A stretch of 64,000 nucleotides of DNA from the NCBI GenBank assembly GCA_033002965.1, contig JAURVB010006278.1, positions 1-64,000 of the forward strand, read 5' to 3'. This DNA comes from Piper betle. Lineage: Eukaryota; Streptophyta; Magnoliopsida; Piperales; Piperaceae. The position numbers and the translations under genes were made by a program. The notes beneath the pieces are model-generated. The model searched no databases, had not been told where the DNA came from, and worked only from the letters and a program-made list of their open reading frames with translations. Shown here one piece after another: positions 12,685 through 25,041 of this stretch. Position 1 is the stretch's first letter; every line of letters starts with the position of its first letter.

Positions 12685-13068
12685 TACAACTCCCAATAAT
12701 TTTACCTACTACCATTCAATAGTCAAATTCACATAACTCAAAGTCTTCCTATATTGGTTCCTAGCTAAAACTATTTTCTCTTTGTTGCCCATATATATAC
12801 AAAAATACATGCAAATGATCGTCTTATCTTCATATATATATATATGCCAATCCATACAATATCCATGCATGCATTTGACAAAGTAGTAAATAATCTTGAT
12901 CCTACCTGATATGTATGACAGATTTGTACAACCAATTTTCAAACTCTTGTATTCATCCCGCTCATTCTCATCACCTGTACAATGTACTATAAATACTTCA
13001 TGAATCAATGAAAACAACGGGGTTTCTGCTTTTACACGTATACCTATTAACAATATAATTAAAAGTAG
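12685..13068 (+). promoter_or_regulatory. Orphan CRK upstream region attached to copy 3
   Basis: About 12705-12880 is nearly identical to 15775-15930, immediately upstream of the start codon of CRK copy 4. Both contain ttcaatagtcaaattcacat, ctatattggttcctagcta, and then catgcaaatgatcgtc. Here the similarity stops at the place where the start codon would be, and the DNA runs directly into a kinase exon at 13069. Copy 3 therefore keeps a promoter but has lost its first four exons. Confidence 0.6.
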
Positions 13069-13696
13069 ATGGTAAGAGAGAAAGCTTGGATTGGAAGATG
13101 TTCAACATAATCGTTGGCTCAGCTTGCGGGATCGCTTATCTCCATGAGGAATTTCACCACTACATTATACATAGGGATATAAAGCCTGGCATATATTGCT
13201 TGATGATGAATACCAACCAAAGGTTTCAGATTTTTGTCTTGAACGCCTTCTTCCAGATGATGAAACACATGTTAGCACTAAGCTCGCTGGAACCCTGTGA
13301 GTTTGATATCTTTCATACATTTCATTTCCTCCATAGTTTTCTTTGAATTAATCTGTGTTATTTTTTTCCTTATAATATATTAACATGCATGATTTGGACC
13401 AGGAATTAACCTACTGCTGATAACTTCACTTATCAAACTTTGCCTCAATGGCCACATCATAACTCTGTTCGTATTATTGTACTTGACAGAGGCTACACGG
13501 CTCCAGAGTATGTTCTTATTGGAAAGTTGAGTGAGAAGGTGGATGTGTACAGTTTTGGAATCATCCTGCTAGAGATTCTTAGTGGCAAAAGATGCAAAAC
13601 GTGAAACAAGGAGGGAGAGAACTCATACCTTCTACATTGGGTGCTGTTTCTATCCCTCTTTTATATTCTCAATTGTTTTCTCCTTCTTACGTGTCT

Positions 13697-14995
13697 TGTC
13701 GGGTTTATCACATGTCGGTCGCAGAATGATATTGGTGACTTATATATAAACTAATGGGAAAATCTTATTTCTTGAGATAATTTTTGGATTAAGAAAAATC
13801 TGTGACACCTATTACAAATCCCTTTATGCACACCTATTACAAATCCCCTTTAGGGCCCAAAGGGCCTAGCAGTGGTATCAAAACCCAGGTAGGTTTGTCA
13901 AGGTACCTCAGGTTTATCAAGGTTCCACCTGATGATTAAAGGGGAATTTGTTTGCCTATGCCAATTGTAGTTGTCTTTTCATAAGTTCCACCTGACTGCC
14001 GATTGTGGTGGTCTCCTTCATGGGTTCCACCCAATGATTTAAGGAAAGGAGTTGCCGATTGTGGTCATGGTATCAGAACCCAAGTAGGTTGGGTTCCACC
14101 TGATGATTTAAAGGGGAAGAGTTGTTGATTGTGGTCGTGGTATCAGAACCCAAGTAGGAGTTGCCGATTGTGGTCGTGGTATCAGAACCCAGGTAGGTTG
14201 GGTTCCACCTGATGATTTAAGGGGAGGAGTTGCCGATTGTGGTCGTGGTATCAGAACCCAGGTAGGAGTTGCTGATTGTGGTCGTGGTATCAAAATCCAG
14301 GTAGGTTGGGTTCTACCTGATGATTTAAGGGGAGGAGTTGCCGATTGTAGTCGTGGTATCAGAACCCAGGTAGGTTTGTCAAGGTTCCACCTGATGATTT
14401 AAGGGGAGTTTATTTGCCTACGCTGATTGTGGTTGTTTCCTTCATGGGGTCTAACCCGATTGTGGTTGTCTCCTTCATGGGTTCCACCTAATAATTTAAG
14501 GGGAGGAGGGGGAGGAGGAGTTGCCGATTGTAGTCTGATGATTTTTGTCAGGTGTGGTTGTCTTATTTATAGGTTCCACCTGATGATTTAAAAGATGATT
14601 TTTTTGTCAGGTGTGTTTGTCTCATTTATGGGTTCCACCTGATGATCTAAGGGATGATTTTTGTCAGGTGTGATTGTTTCCTTTATGGGTTCTATCTAAT
14701 GATTTAAGGGTCACCTAATAATTTAAAAGGAGTTTGTTAGGTGGATGCCTTTTGATGAAGGGGGAGTTTGTCACTTTGATTAAGGGGAGTTTGTCATGTG
14801 GATGCCCTTTGATGAAGGGGGACTTTGTCACTTTGATGAAGGGGAGATTCTGAGACGATGATAATTTTGGGATCACTTAATGTGTGAATGAGAATTATTG
14901 GGTTTATCCCATATCATAGAGAGTACTGGTAACTTGTACATAGGCTGATGGGAAACCCGTGATAATTATTATAAGTCCCTTTTGGGGGCCTAACA
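13697..14995 (+). mobile_element. TRIM-like non-autonomous LTR retroelement
   Basis: The element sits in the last intron of CRK copy 3. It starts TGTCGGG and ends CCTAACA, flanked on both sides by tgtct (13692-13696 and 14996-15000), a 5 bp target duplication. The same intron of copy 1 (about 8995-9020) lacks it and shows the empty site. A candidate 5' LTR of about 175 bp (13697-13871, TG...CA) is followed one base later by tggtatcaaaaccc, like the primer-binding site complementary to initiator Met-tRNA. A polypurine tract, gatgaaggggaga (about 14836), precedes the 3' terminal repeat. The two termini share gggtttatc, a tgatgggaaa-type block and aagtcccttt-type blocks but are diverged. No protein is encoded. 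Size and structure fit a TRIM, though the LTR limits are uncertain. Confidence 0.75.
13860..14720. repeat. Internal tandem repeat of the TRIM, 108 bp higher-order unit
   Basis: The motif tggtatcagaaccc, with small variants, starts at 13873, 14068, 14138, 14177, 14246, 14285 and 14354. From 14138 on, the spacing alternates 39 and 69 bases, so the real period is 108 bp with two motif copies per unit. Units also carry ttccacctgatgatttaa and ggggaggagttgccgatt. Further decayed pieces of gttccacctgatga continue to about 14700. Confidence 0.85.
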
Positions 14996-15558
14996 TGTCT
15001 AAGCTTGATCTTTATAGTAATAACAAGTGCTACTTGGAATTAAAATGTCAGGTGTGGGGGCTATACGAGAGTGACAAGCTTATAGACATGGTGGAGAAAT
15101 CGATACTTACGGACGAAGTGGGAGAGGAAGAGGCGAAGAGAGTTGCAGAGATAGGACTAATGTGCACGCAGTCGGATTCTAACAGGCCGATCATATATGA
15201 TGAGGTGGTTCTCCTATTAAGCAAAGACCACCCAAAGCTTGTGCTCACCAGGCCTAGCTTCATAACCATTGAATCGTCATCATCAGAGAGTTCCTCAACA
15301 ACATCTAGCCATGCAGCAACCAATGCTGTTATGTTGTTTTCCCACTTTTCCGGTGGTTGATTTCAAATGTATGTTTCATAGGACCAGAACAAACAAGGTC
15401 ATGGAGACGAAGAATATTCGACTTTGAGCAAACAGTAACCTTTTTTTCATGCCCATATATATAGTTATGATTTCTCGACTAATCAATCAATAGATAGTAT
15501 GAGATCATTAATTTTCATAATTATTATGAGCAAGACTAATTAACAACTTTCAACGTAG

Positions 15559-15932
15559 TTGAAAACCTATGGTCAGATGTTTACGAACGACTACACTATA
15601 TACTATACGATAGATGTGGACGGGACTGGGTGTATCCAATTCCTGATCAAACCTTTGAATGGCAAAGAAATCGTCTCTCATCTCTATCATGGACTAACAA
15701 CAATCCCCACTAGTATTCTAACATTGACTCTTGTTAAGTTTAGTCATGATCTTCCCAATAATTTTACCTATTGCCATTCAATAGTCAAATTCACATGACT
15801 CAAAGTCTCCCTATATTGGTTCCTAGCTAAAACTTTTTTCTCTTTGTTGTCCATATATATACATAAATACATGCAAATGATCGTCTTATATATATATATA
15901 TATATAAGCCAATCCATACAATATCAAGTACC
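15559..15932 (+). promoter_or_regulatory. Upstream region of CRK copy 4
   Basis: The region is duplicated at 12500-12880. It contains WRKY-type W-box cores: TTGACT at 15724-15729 and the reverse form AGTCAA at 15783-15788. A long TATATA run lies at about 15887-15906, some 30-45 bases before the first ATG. WRKY control is known for many CRK genes; here it is only suggested by the motifs. Confidence 0.35.
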
Positions 15933-18900
15933 ATGCATGTTTCAACACTCCACATCTCTTCAATTAACACAAAATATAACAAGAACATGACAATCTTCAC
16001 TAGAAATGGTAGCTCTAGCTTCCATGATGGCTTCTTCTTCTTCTTCACTGCACTCTTTATCATCACAACGACACCAACGTGCACCGGCCAGACAACCAAC
16101 TTCTCCAGATTCGTGTGCAATGCCGACAACATCTCCCCCGACCCGCCCGCCTTCCTCATCAACTTCAACGCCATCCACGCCGACCTCCGGGCCAACCTCT
16201 CCTCCCCGGCGGCCACCGGCTTCGCTACGGCCCAGATTGTCCGCACCACGGCCCCCATCTATGCCATCTTCCACTGCCGCGGCTACACCTCCCACCCCCG
16301 CTGCCTCGCCTGCCTTGACTCAGTCTTCACCATCTCCAACGCCAGCTGCTACGCCAAGCACCGCGCCACCGTCTTTACCGACGAGTGCTACCTCAGCTAC
16401 TCAACCATTAACCTATTTGTCGGGGGGCCTTGATCAACACCGGCCAGTCGGGGTTCTGCGACGACCCGACGTCGGGTGAGGGGCTGGTCGGGCTTGACGA
16501 GACGGCGTCGGAGGTGCTGGAGGAGGTGGAGAGGGAGGTGGTTGGGAGGGAGGGGAGGTTTGCGGCGGGAAAGAAGGGGGTGCAAGTGGTGGGGGAAGAA
16601 CGGTGTATGCCGCGGGGGAGTGCTTGCCGGTGTTGAGTTCGGTGGATTGCCGGAGGTGCCTCGAGTCGGCGCTGGGGAACGTAAAGGGTTGCCTGCCGGA
16701 GGCCGGCGGGAGGGCGGTGGAGTCCGGCTGCTTCATGAGGCTCTCCGGCGAGGAGTTCTTCGATCCCAGCTTGGCCGTTGACCTTGACCTGACTAGGGAT
16801 ATTGGAGGAGGTGAGTGGATGTAATATTTTGTGGGTCCCATCGTGCATACTGTGGGACCCACAGGATATATATATATATATATACACTAAAACATTTGGC
16901 TTTTCTTTGGATAAAAAAACATTCAGTTTTAAAAAAACATCTTTTTTCCTCTTTCCTTAGACATACTCCCCAAATTCTTTTTCAAGAGCGGTTGGAATTT
17001 CTTGTTTTTCAAGAAGTACTGCTGCAATTTATTTGTTTTAGATCACCTACTAAATCTTGGGGTGACTATGGAGCTTTTCATAGAGCTCAATTTTCAACTA
17101 TCATTTGATTATTAAAAATCCAAACCTAACAGCTGGAACTAAATTATACTAAAAAATGAGAAATTTCGGTTTTCAGTTAGGGACAATTTATTTATTTAAA
17201 AATACATTATTAATTCACATTGATAAAAATGATGCTATACATTAGGTTTTGTAATTACATCGTAAAAATGTTCCGGGTATATAGAATTAAAAAAAATCAA
17301 ACTATAATTAGATTAATTAAATAAGTTCATAATGTTGCACATCAACAAAAAAATTTGGGGGTATTTAAAACAAAAATTAACTGAGCTTTAGCTACCATTC
17401 GAAATCTTAATTGATAGGCATTACCAAAAGCTGAGCCAAAACTATAATAATCAAAACAAATTTTTGTTTCGTTCGGTTTAGTCGATCGGTTTGTAGGTAT
17501 GAGCCAAACCTTCTACTGATCTGTTCTTGCATTCGTTATTTGGCCTAAGCTGCAAATTAAACAATAGGTTTCAAGATTATTGAGTGAAATTTGAAATTCT
17601 CTATTATCTATTAATTAACTCTAGGACCCCTTTGAAATTCTAAACCATAAACAAAAAATTATTCACCAATCTTGCGGCTTCCTTTGACTCTCCGGAATTG
17701 CCATTGCTTGACGGGCTACAAGTACATTTTGTTCTTGCCTTTCATCATTATGTTGAGATTAACTAGGTCTTTTCTAAATGATAACAATTAGTTGAGATAA
17801 TCAAAGATGAGCTTAATTACAAGTACCGGTGGTGCACCAAGTAACTTTCGAAAAAATAGTCCTTAATTAATTTCTCGATTAAGGTATTAATTTACCCAGC
17901 TAGACAAGTCATTTTAATTTTATGTTTATATAGCATGATCATAACTTGATGCAAATATGTCTAATTTTGTAGGTAGATCAGGAGGGAAGACCATCATAGT
18001 CGGAGTCATTGTAGGAGCAGTTGGGGGCATTTGCATCCTTCTCCTTTTCATTTTCTTATATTATATTCGTAGGTCTCATAAAAATGAGTGGACATTTACA
18101 GGTGATTAATATTTATCTATGACTATTTAATTACATAAGGTTGGCATGTTATGATTTCCATTCATATTGATATTTTTATATTTTTACTACCATAATAATC
18201 GTGCTTCTTATGCTTCATCAAATGGTTCAATAATATTACTAACTACAATGCATTTTTTTTTATGTATAGCTGACATAGAAGGACAGGCAGGATTAGAAGC
18301 ACTTGTCTCCTTCACATTTGATGATCTGAAAGCAGCTACGAGAAACTTTAGTGAAGAAAACAAGCTCGGGCAAGGAGGATTCTCTTCAGTATATAAGGTC
18401 AAATTCTTGCCCATAATTTCTTAATGCACATTTTAGAACAAAACAACACACACACACACATGTATATAAAGGATGAAAGAAGAAATATTATGTTATTGAA
18501 AGGATTTCCAACTAGTGTTTAATTGCATGATTAATATGTGATTAGAAAACACGAATGTAGTAACGTGCACAAGATGATTAATGAATAGTTGTCATGATAT
18601 ATAGTGCCAAACTAATTATTTAACGAGTGAATACAGGGTGTACTAAAAAATGGAAAGGTTGTAGCAATCAAATTGCTATCAATATCTGGGACAACCCAAG
18701 CAAGGACTGACTTTGAAAGTGAGGTGATACTCATAAGCAACATTCACCATCGCAACCTTCTAAGCTTGTTGGGCTGCTGTAGGAAAGGAGAAGATCTTCT
18801 TCTTGTGTATGAGCTCATGGAGAAGGGAAGCCTCGACAGATACATATTTGGTACTTACATATATATTATTGATTAATTATTCTGCATTTGTACAATCATC

Positions 18901-20234
18901 AGTATGATTAATTAATATATACCATTTTGTGATTATGACAAGAAACTAAGTATTACTCCTTATCCATCTTAGTTATATCTAAAAGTAAATTTGATCTAGT
19001 TATCTATTTCAAAATAGTATTTGTATGAATATGGTCATGTATATATATTTGCAGATTGTTGGAAAAGATACATAGATATGCATAGTAATTAAATTAAATA
19101 AATCACATAAACAACATGCTTCCCGTAAATTTTTTTTTTCAAATGTTTAAGAATTTGTGAATGCAAGACCAAAAGTAAAATTTATAGATTTATAGAAGCG
19201 ATTAACTTGCTACCCTCAAGCCACACTGAGATTAATTAGCATGTCTGCATGTAAAATCATGGGTATTTAAATACACCATTTGACACCCCCTTTTGTAATT
19301 CTAATACAGATAACAAGAGAGAAACCTTGGATTGGAAGAAGATGTTCAACATAATCCTCGGCTCAGCTCGTGGGATTGCATACTTACACGAGGAATTCCA
19401 CCATTGCATAATACATAGGGACATAAAGCCTGGGAATATATTGCTAGATAATGAGTACCAACCAAAGGTTGCAGACTTTGGCCTGGCACGCCTTCTTCCA
19501 GAGGATAAAAGCCACGTTAAAACTAAATTCGCTGGAACTCTGTGAGTTTTTTTACTTTGATCGAAGTAGCCTCATAGTTTTGACATATTAACCACATAAT
19601 AATATCATCCACATTTATGTTAAGAATACAGCTTGGCCATGTTTTATTACTTCTTAAATTATAAAAAAATTTTGTATTTTGTCTGCAGAGGTTACACGGC
19701 TCCAGAGTACTTTCTCAAAGGCACATTAAGCGAAAAGGTTGATGTATACAGCTTTGGGATCGTCCTATTAGAGGTTCTCAGCGGTAAAAGATGCACTGTC
19801 ACAAATCCTGAGTGGGAAGACAAATACCTTTTACATTGGGTACGTATACCATCCCTCTCCCTAAATTAGTTTTTCCTCTATATATGTTTGATCATGTTTA
19901 TAAGCTTCTTTATAACAAGTGAAAATGATAGGCCTGGGCTTTGCATGAGAAGGACAAGCTAATGGACGTGGTGGACAAGTCGATACTAACAGAGGAGGTA
20001 GAGGAAGAAGAAGTGAAGAAAGTTGCAGAGATAGGATTGATGTGCACACAATCGTCTTCCAAGAGGCCATCCATGTTTGATGTTGTGGCTCTCCTACTTA
20101 GCGAAGACCACCCAAAGCTTGCTCTTACCAGGCCCAACTTCATAGGCAATAGCTCGCAAGAGAGTCACTCTTCTGATCATGACCGCCCAGCAACCAATGC
20201 AACCATGTTGGTTTCCTACTTCTCTGGTCGATGA
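15933..20234 (+). CDS. CRK copy 4: cysteine-rich receptor-like kinase, two -1 shifts in exon 1
   Basis: Seven exons: 15933-16810, 17973-18101, 18270-18397, 18637-18850, 19310-19541, 19689-19839 and 19932-20234. Exon 1 encodes a signal peptide and two DUF26 domains ([29 protein letters not shown]). The frame breaks twice. One break is at the G6 run 16422-16427, the other at the G5 run 16576-16580. Adding one G at each restores a continuous reading ([23 protein letters not shown]) that aligns with copy 5 and joins exon 2 in the correct phase 1. All kinase exons are intact: [28 protein letters not shown]. Either this is a very young pseudogene or the two shifts are assembly errors; I favour errors. 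The product would be a plasma-membrane receptor kinase of about 665 aa. An alternative, later ATG at 16006 is in another frame. Confidence 0.8.
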
Positions 20235-21509
20235 TCAAATGATGTCAACGTCAAAGGGACAGTTCTTGATCAATGTATACACAACAGTAACTTTAAAATG
20301 AACAAAATGGCTGACATATGGAGGCATAGTAATTGCAACAATGTATCAAACTTCTCAAGTTTTAAAGTACGTTGATATTGTAAGCATGTTAATTATATGC
20401 AAGAAAAAATAAACAAGTAGATAGATCTAATGAGGCCCAATAAAGTAGAGAGTCAACCATGGAGTTTGGTTTGGAATTCAAACTTCAAAGGACCAGCTGG
20501 AACATTGTCATAGTCCATTGTAGAATAAGGCCAATTAAAAAAATCGAAATCAAGATGAATCTTCAAGCACAAATAATAATAATAATAATAATTATATATT
20601 ATTATTATTATAAAGAAAACAAAAAGAAAAATAATAAAAAGTCTTTAAGCAAAGACTTGACTTTTTGGCTCATTGTCTCTAATCCACAAATTCAATTGGT
20701 AGCTTGAGAACGTCACTTCATATTATTGAAATCCCTTTTGTCGTAACCTAGACTCTTGCACGATTATTTAATGGCGATAAAAATGGCGGAGAACTAGTGG
20801 TGCAAATATATAATTAGTAATATGCATTATTTATATTGGTTAACTATGAATTTGCTTGCGTATGCACTTACGAAAAGGAATGCAATTCTCTCCTTCAACA
20901 CTACCAATTTATAGCTGATCAAGACATTATAAACTCACATACAAGCACCCATTAACAATCTAAACATATATGTTGGCATCTACCCATTTTATGTTTCACT
21001 TGATGGCTATCACTACTCCACAATCTCGAAGAAGTATCCGATACAATTTACATACATTTTTCACTTTGCAGCTGATTTTTTTTCTAGATTACTCAATACC
21101 AAATTAATTAGACTTAAATATATTAGCTAAAAACTGTAATTCTAGTCTTCAAATTATATGACAGCATTTTAAAAAAATTGAATAAAATTACTCTCATATA
21201 TCATAATGAAAGCTCACACTCAATAACTCATATTAATTAATTTCTCTGGCTCAAAATAAATTTTCTATTTTTAATAATTAGTTATTAATACATATTATGA
21301 AATTTACTATTTAGGTCGGCGTTTCAAAATGTGGCATACCTAAAAACTTATTCTCTCCCTTAAATAAGTCTTCCTCCTTAAACTAATGATCAATCCTTCC
21401 ACTTTCCCCATCTTCTTCCTTGAGCTTGCACCACCCAGTTCACTTCCCAATCATAGAATTGAAATCGATGCAAGAGTGATCTATCTAAGAGCAAAATCCA
21501 CCTCTAAAC
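20235..21509. other. Spacer between CRK copies 4 and 5
   Basis: No gene is recognised. About 20571-20612 is an (AAT)n tract followed by (ATT)n that could fold back on itself. The rest is AT-rich and should contain the copy 5 promoter. Confidence 0.5.
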
Positions 21510-24500
21510 ATGAGATTATCAACAACAAACACCAACTTCATACCCCTCTCCTCCTTGTTTGGTGTACTCATGCTTATGATATTGGAAACAAGAATATGGT
21601 TATCACCATGCACGGCTCAAACCAGCGCTACCAATTTCTCGGTAATCTACTGTAACGCCTGGGACAACGCCACCGACCCGGCCACCTTCCTCACCAACTT
21701 GGCCGACGCCCACGTCCAGATCCGGGCCAACCTCTCCTCCCCGGCATCCACCGGCTTCGCCACCTTCCAGGTCGTCCGCAGCAGCGTCCCCATGTACGCC
21801 ATCTTCCACTGCCGCGGCTACACCTCCCGCCCGGGGTGCCTCGCCTGCCTCGACAGCCTCTTCGACCTCGTCGCCGACAGGTGCCTCCCGAAGTTCCGCG
21901 CCACCGTCTTCTCCGACGGGTGCTACCTCCGGTACGCCGTGACCAACGTCTTCGATAGGGTGGTTACTCAGGCACAGTCGGGGTTCTGCGACAACCCAAT
22001 ACTGGCCGAGAGGTGGGCCGGATTCAACGAGACTGCGTCGGAGGCGCTGGTGGGGGTGGAGAGGGCGGTGGTGGGGAGGGGGAGGTTTGTGGCGGGAAAG
22101 AAGGGTGCTGCAAGTGGTGGTGGAAGGGTGGTGTATGCGGCGGGGGAGTGCTTGCCGGTGTTGGGATTGGAGGATTGCCGGATGTGCCTCGAATCGGCGT
22201 TGCGGAACGTGAGAGGTTGCCTGCCGGAGACCGGCGGGAGGGCGGTGGAGCCCGGCTGCTTCGCGAAATACTCCGGCGTGGACTTCCTCAACGGCAGCTC
22301 GGTCATTGACTTTGACAGGGACGGTGGAGGTGAGTGTGTTTGGTCAACCCCGTGTGGGTCCCACGCTAGTAATCTGGGTCACATGTCCAATTAATGCGGG
22401 CCCCACGGTCGTCCTTTTTAAAACTATTTTATTATTTTCTCCGGCATTATACATGGAAGAATACAACTCGTTTAGTATAATATGAGCTATGTGGTGGGTC
22501 CTATTATTTAAAATTTATGTAGATAAATATTAAAATAAATAATTAGAATAATTACAAATTTTTAATTTAATTTAACACTTGCTAAATTAATTATAATAAA
22601 AATTAATTTCAAAATATTTGCTAAATAGTGTATTTTTTAAAATCTGAAAATAGGTAACTTTTATGTAAAATAAAAATAAAATTTTATTACCCTCCTACTT
22701 ATATACACAATTTTTCACACATATAGATTTCATTTTATGGGACCTATTAAAAATGGTCCACTTTAAATATATAACTTAAATAAGCTAGATAAGGTGTAAT
22801 TGACTTTAATTTTTCCTTTTATTTAACAAAAATAAAAGGAAAGGTCAGGATGTATATGTCTGTTAGGTTAAATGACATTTATTTAGTGATTAGATGTATA
22901 GCCTTAACGTCAATAGCCAATTAGCCATATAAAATTGAAGTTGGTTTTTATTATCTTTAATAAGTAGAAATAATCGACTCCCAATTAGAAAAGATACATG
23001 ATATTAACTTCTCCCAATTAAAGTTTTTTTGTTTCAAAATAATATTTTCTCAAAAAATTGTTGCAATAGCATACGTTAGTCAAATGTATTGATTCCGAGA
23101 AGTATTCAATGATTTACGACCGACAAGAATTAAATGACCTTCAACATTTTTAAGTATTTTATTTTTTCCTTTTTTCAATGAACATTTTCGCAGGTAAATC
23201 ACATGGAAAGGCTACAATAATTGGAACAACGACTGGGGCAGGGGCCCTTATCATTCTTCTTCTTTGCCTCTTCTTCTTTTATCATAGATCTCACAAGATA
23301 AACGAGTGGGCATTTACAGGTGATCAGTGTTGAATATGATCGTTTACTTGATCGTTTTCATGCATATTACGAGCAAAACTTCATCACCAATCAATTTAAG
23401 TAATGGTGTTAACCTTGTATGTTCTATTGCGGTTTATCGGGCTAAAATCTAAATACCATGTAAGCTGTTTTTTTATAGGTGACATAGAAGGGCAGACCGG
23501 ATTTAGAGGGCTTGTCTCCTTCACATATGATGATCTAAAAGCTGCTGCAAAGAATTTTAGTGATGAAAACAAAATTGGGCAAGGCGGATTCTCTTCTGTG
23601 TATAAGGTAAGAAAATAATTGACTTGCTTGTTTGTCAATGAAGTTGCCGAATGCTTGGTGATGTTATAGAGAGTTTTTGTATATGTAAAAAACAGGGTGT
23701 CCTTAAAAACGGAATGGTTGTGGCAATCAAGAAGCTTTCAATATCTGAAACATCACAAGCAAGTGGGGACTTGGAAAGTGAGGTGGTGCTTTTGAGCAAC
23801 ATTCATCACCGCAATCTTTTGAGCTTGTTGGGTTGCTGCAGTAAACGCCACGACCTGCTGCTTGTGTATGAGCTCATGGAGAAGGGAAGCCTTGACAAAT
23901 ACATATTTGGTACACACACATTTCATACCTTGTTCTCCGATTGCTATGCTTGTATTTTCTTCCGACAACTATAAAAGCACTTCTATAATGGTCATATTTT
24001 CTATGTCCAGATGACAAGACAGAAGCCTTAGATTGGAAGAAGATGTTCAAAATAATCCTTGGCTCAGCTCGAGGAATTGCTTATCTGCACGAGGAATTTC
24101 ACCACTGCATTATACATAGGGATATAAAGCCTAAGAATATATTGCTAGATAATGAATACCAACCCAAGGTCGCAGATTTTGGTCTTGCACGCCTTCTTCC
24201 CGATAATAAATCTCATGTCAAAACTCAGCCTGCTGGAACTCTGTGAGTTCAACTTTCTTCATACACTATACTCTAAGTTCTGGAATTACTATATTCTTTC
24301 TACCATTTCCGGCATATCTGACTACAAGTGCATAGGAACAATGTTTATGATCATGTCTGGTTAAATGTTAATTAGCCCAAGTAGTTGTGCTCGACCTTGA
24401 TTCATGTTGTAATTGTGCTAGAAAAAAGAACTCAACCAATTATCATTATGTAGAGCCAATCTGTACTTGGCCAAATTTTGCCTTGTTAGTTAGCTGGATA

Positions 24501-25041
24501 TAAAAGTCTGTGTTATTGGCAGAGGTTACACAGCTCCAGAGTACGCACTGAATGGAAAGTTAAGCGAGAAGGTCGATGTATACAGCTTTGGAATTGTCCT
24601 CCTAGAGATTCTTAGTGGCAAAAGATGCACTGCAGCAAAACCGGAGAACCAAAGAAAGCATCTTCTAGAATGGGTACTCTCTTCACTCTATCACTATTAT
24701 TTTCTAGTATGCTCTGGTATTAGCTGCTTGTCTAATTAAAATCTTTGAACCACATATAACAGGCTTGGGAACTCTACGAGAGTGACAAGCTTATGGACAT
24801 GGTAGAGAAGTCGATACTTACAGAGGAAGTGGAAGAGGAAGAAGTGAAGAAAGTTGCAGAGATAGGACTCATGTGTACACAATCAGATTCCAAGAGACCG
24901 GCCATTTCTGATGTTGTGGCTCTCCTACTTAGCAATGACCATCCAAAGCTTGAACTAACAAGGCCTAACTTCATAATGAATGAGACATCAGAAAGCTCCT
25001 CTTCCAGTCGTACAGCATCCACTGCTCCAAGTCCAATGTGA
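21510..25041 (+). CDS. CRK copy 5: intact cysteine-rich receptor-like kinase
   Basis: Seven exons join in consistent phase to 649 aa: 21510-22329, 23194-23319, 23479-23606, 23696-23909, 24011-24242, 24523-24673 and 24763-25041. Residues 1-37 are a signal peptide. Two DUF26 domains follow, each with C-x8-C-x2-C ([28 protein letters not shown]). A membrane helix lies at about 280-300. The kinase has Gly loop GQGGF (349-353), Lys370, HRD (465-467, an RD kinase), DFG (485-487) and APE (511-513). CRKs sit in the plasma membrane and act in defence, ROS and stress signalling; the ligand of this one is unknown. The serine-rich tail ([13 protein letters not shown]) replaces the FSGR ending of its paralogs, through a different stop position. 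It is the only fully undamaged member of the array. The start codon is the first ATG giving a signal peptide. Confidence 0.92.

Larger units (their letters stand above)
13069..15360 (+). pseudogene. CRK copy 3, pseudogene interrupted by a retroelement
   Basis: Only the last three exons remain: about 13069-13299, 13488-13638 and 15055-15360. They are closest to copy 1, including the 3' flank. Exon one keeps IIHRDIKPG, then loses one base (cctggcatat against cctgggaatat), shifting the frame. One lysine codon of WKKMF is also missing and DFG reads DFC. The second exon has an in-frame TGA (AAA ACG TGA). The intron before the last exon holds a 1.3 kb insertion (13697-14995). The last exon is open and ends FSHFSGG. 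Upstream it is fused to a CRK-type promoter. It cannot make a kinase. Confidence 0.9.

Noticed and set aside
12203..12736. Open frames reading FLIKPLNG...SHLYHGLTTIPTS
   Set aside because: They appear similar between repeat units only because the 296 bp units are recent duplicates. They have no start context or domain and lie in CRK upstream DNA.
14108..14293. Repetitive minus-strand open frame (IPRPQSATPTWV repeats)
   Set aside because: It is a by-product of the 108 bp tandem repeat in the TRIM, whose period is a multiple of three.
13860..14720. Evenly spaced repeats that could suggest a CRISPR-like array
   Set aside because: The spacers are not unique, the repeat units merge into one another, and the host is a plant nuclear genome. 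The flanks are retroelement termini.
15827..16887. Several long minus-strand and alternative-frame open frames over CRK copy 4 exon 1
   Set aside because: They are shadows of a GC-rich exon whose plus-strand reading matches DUF26 domains.
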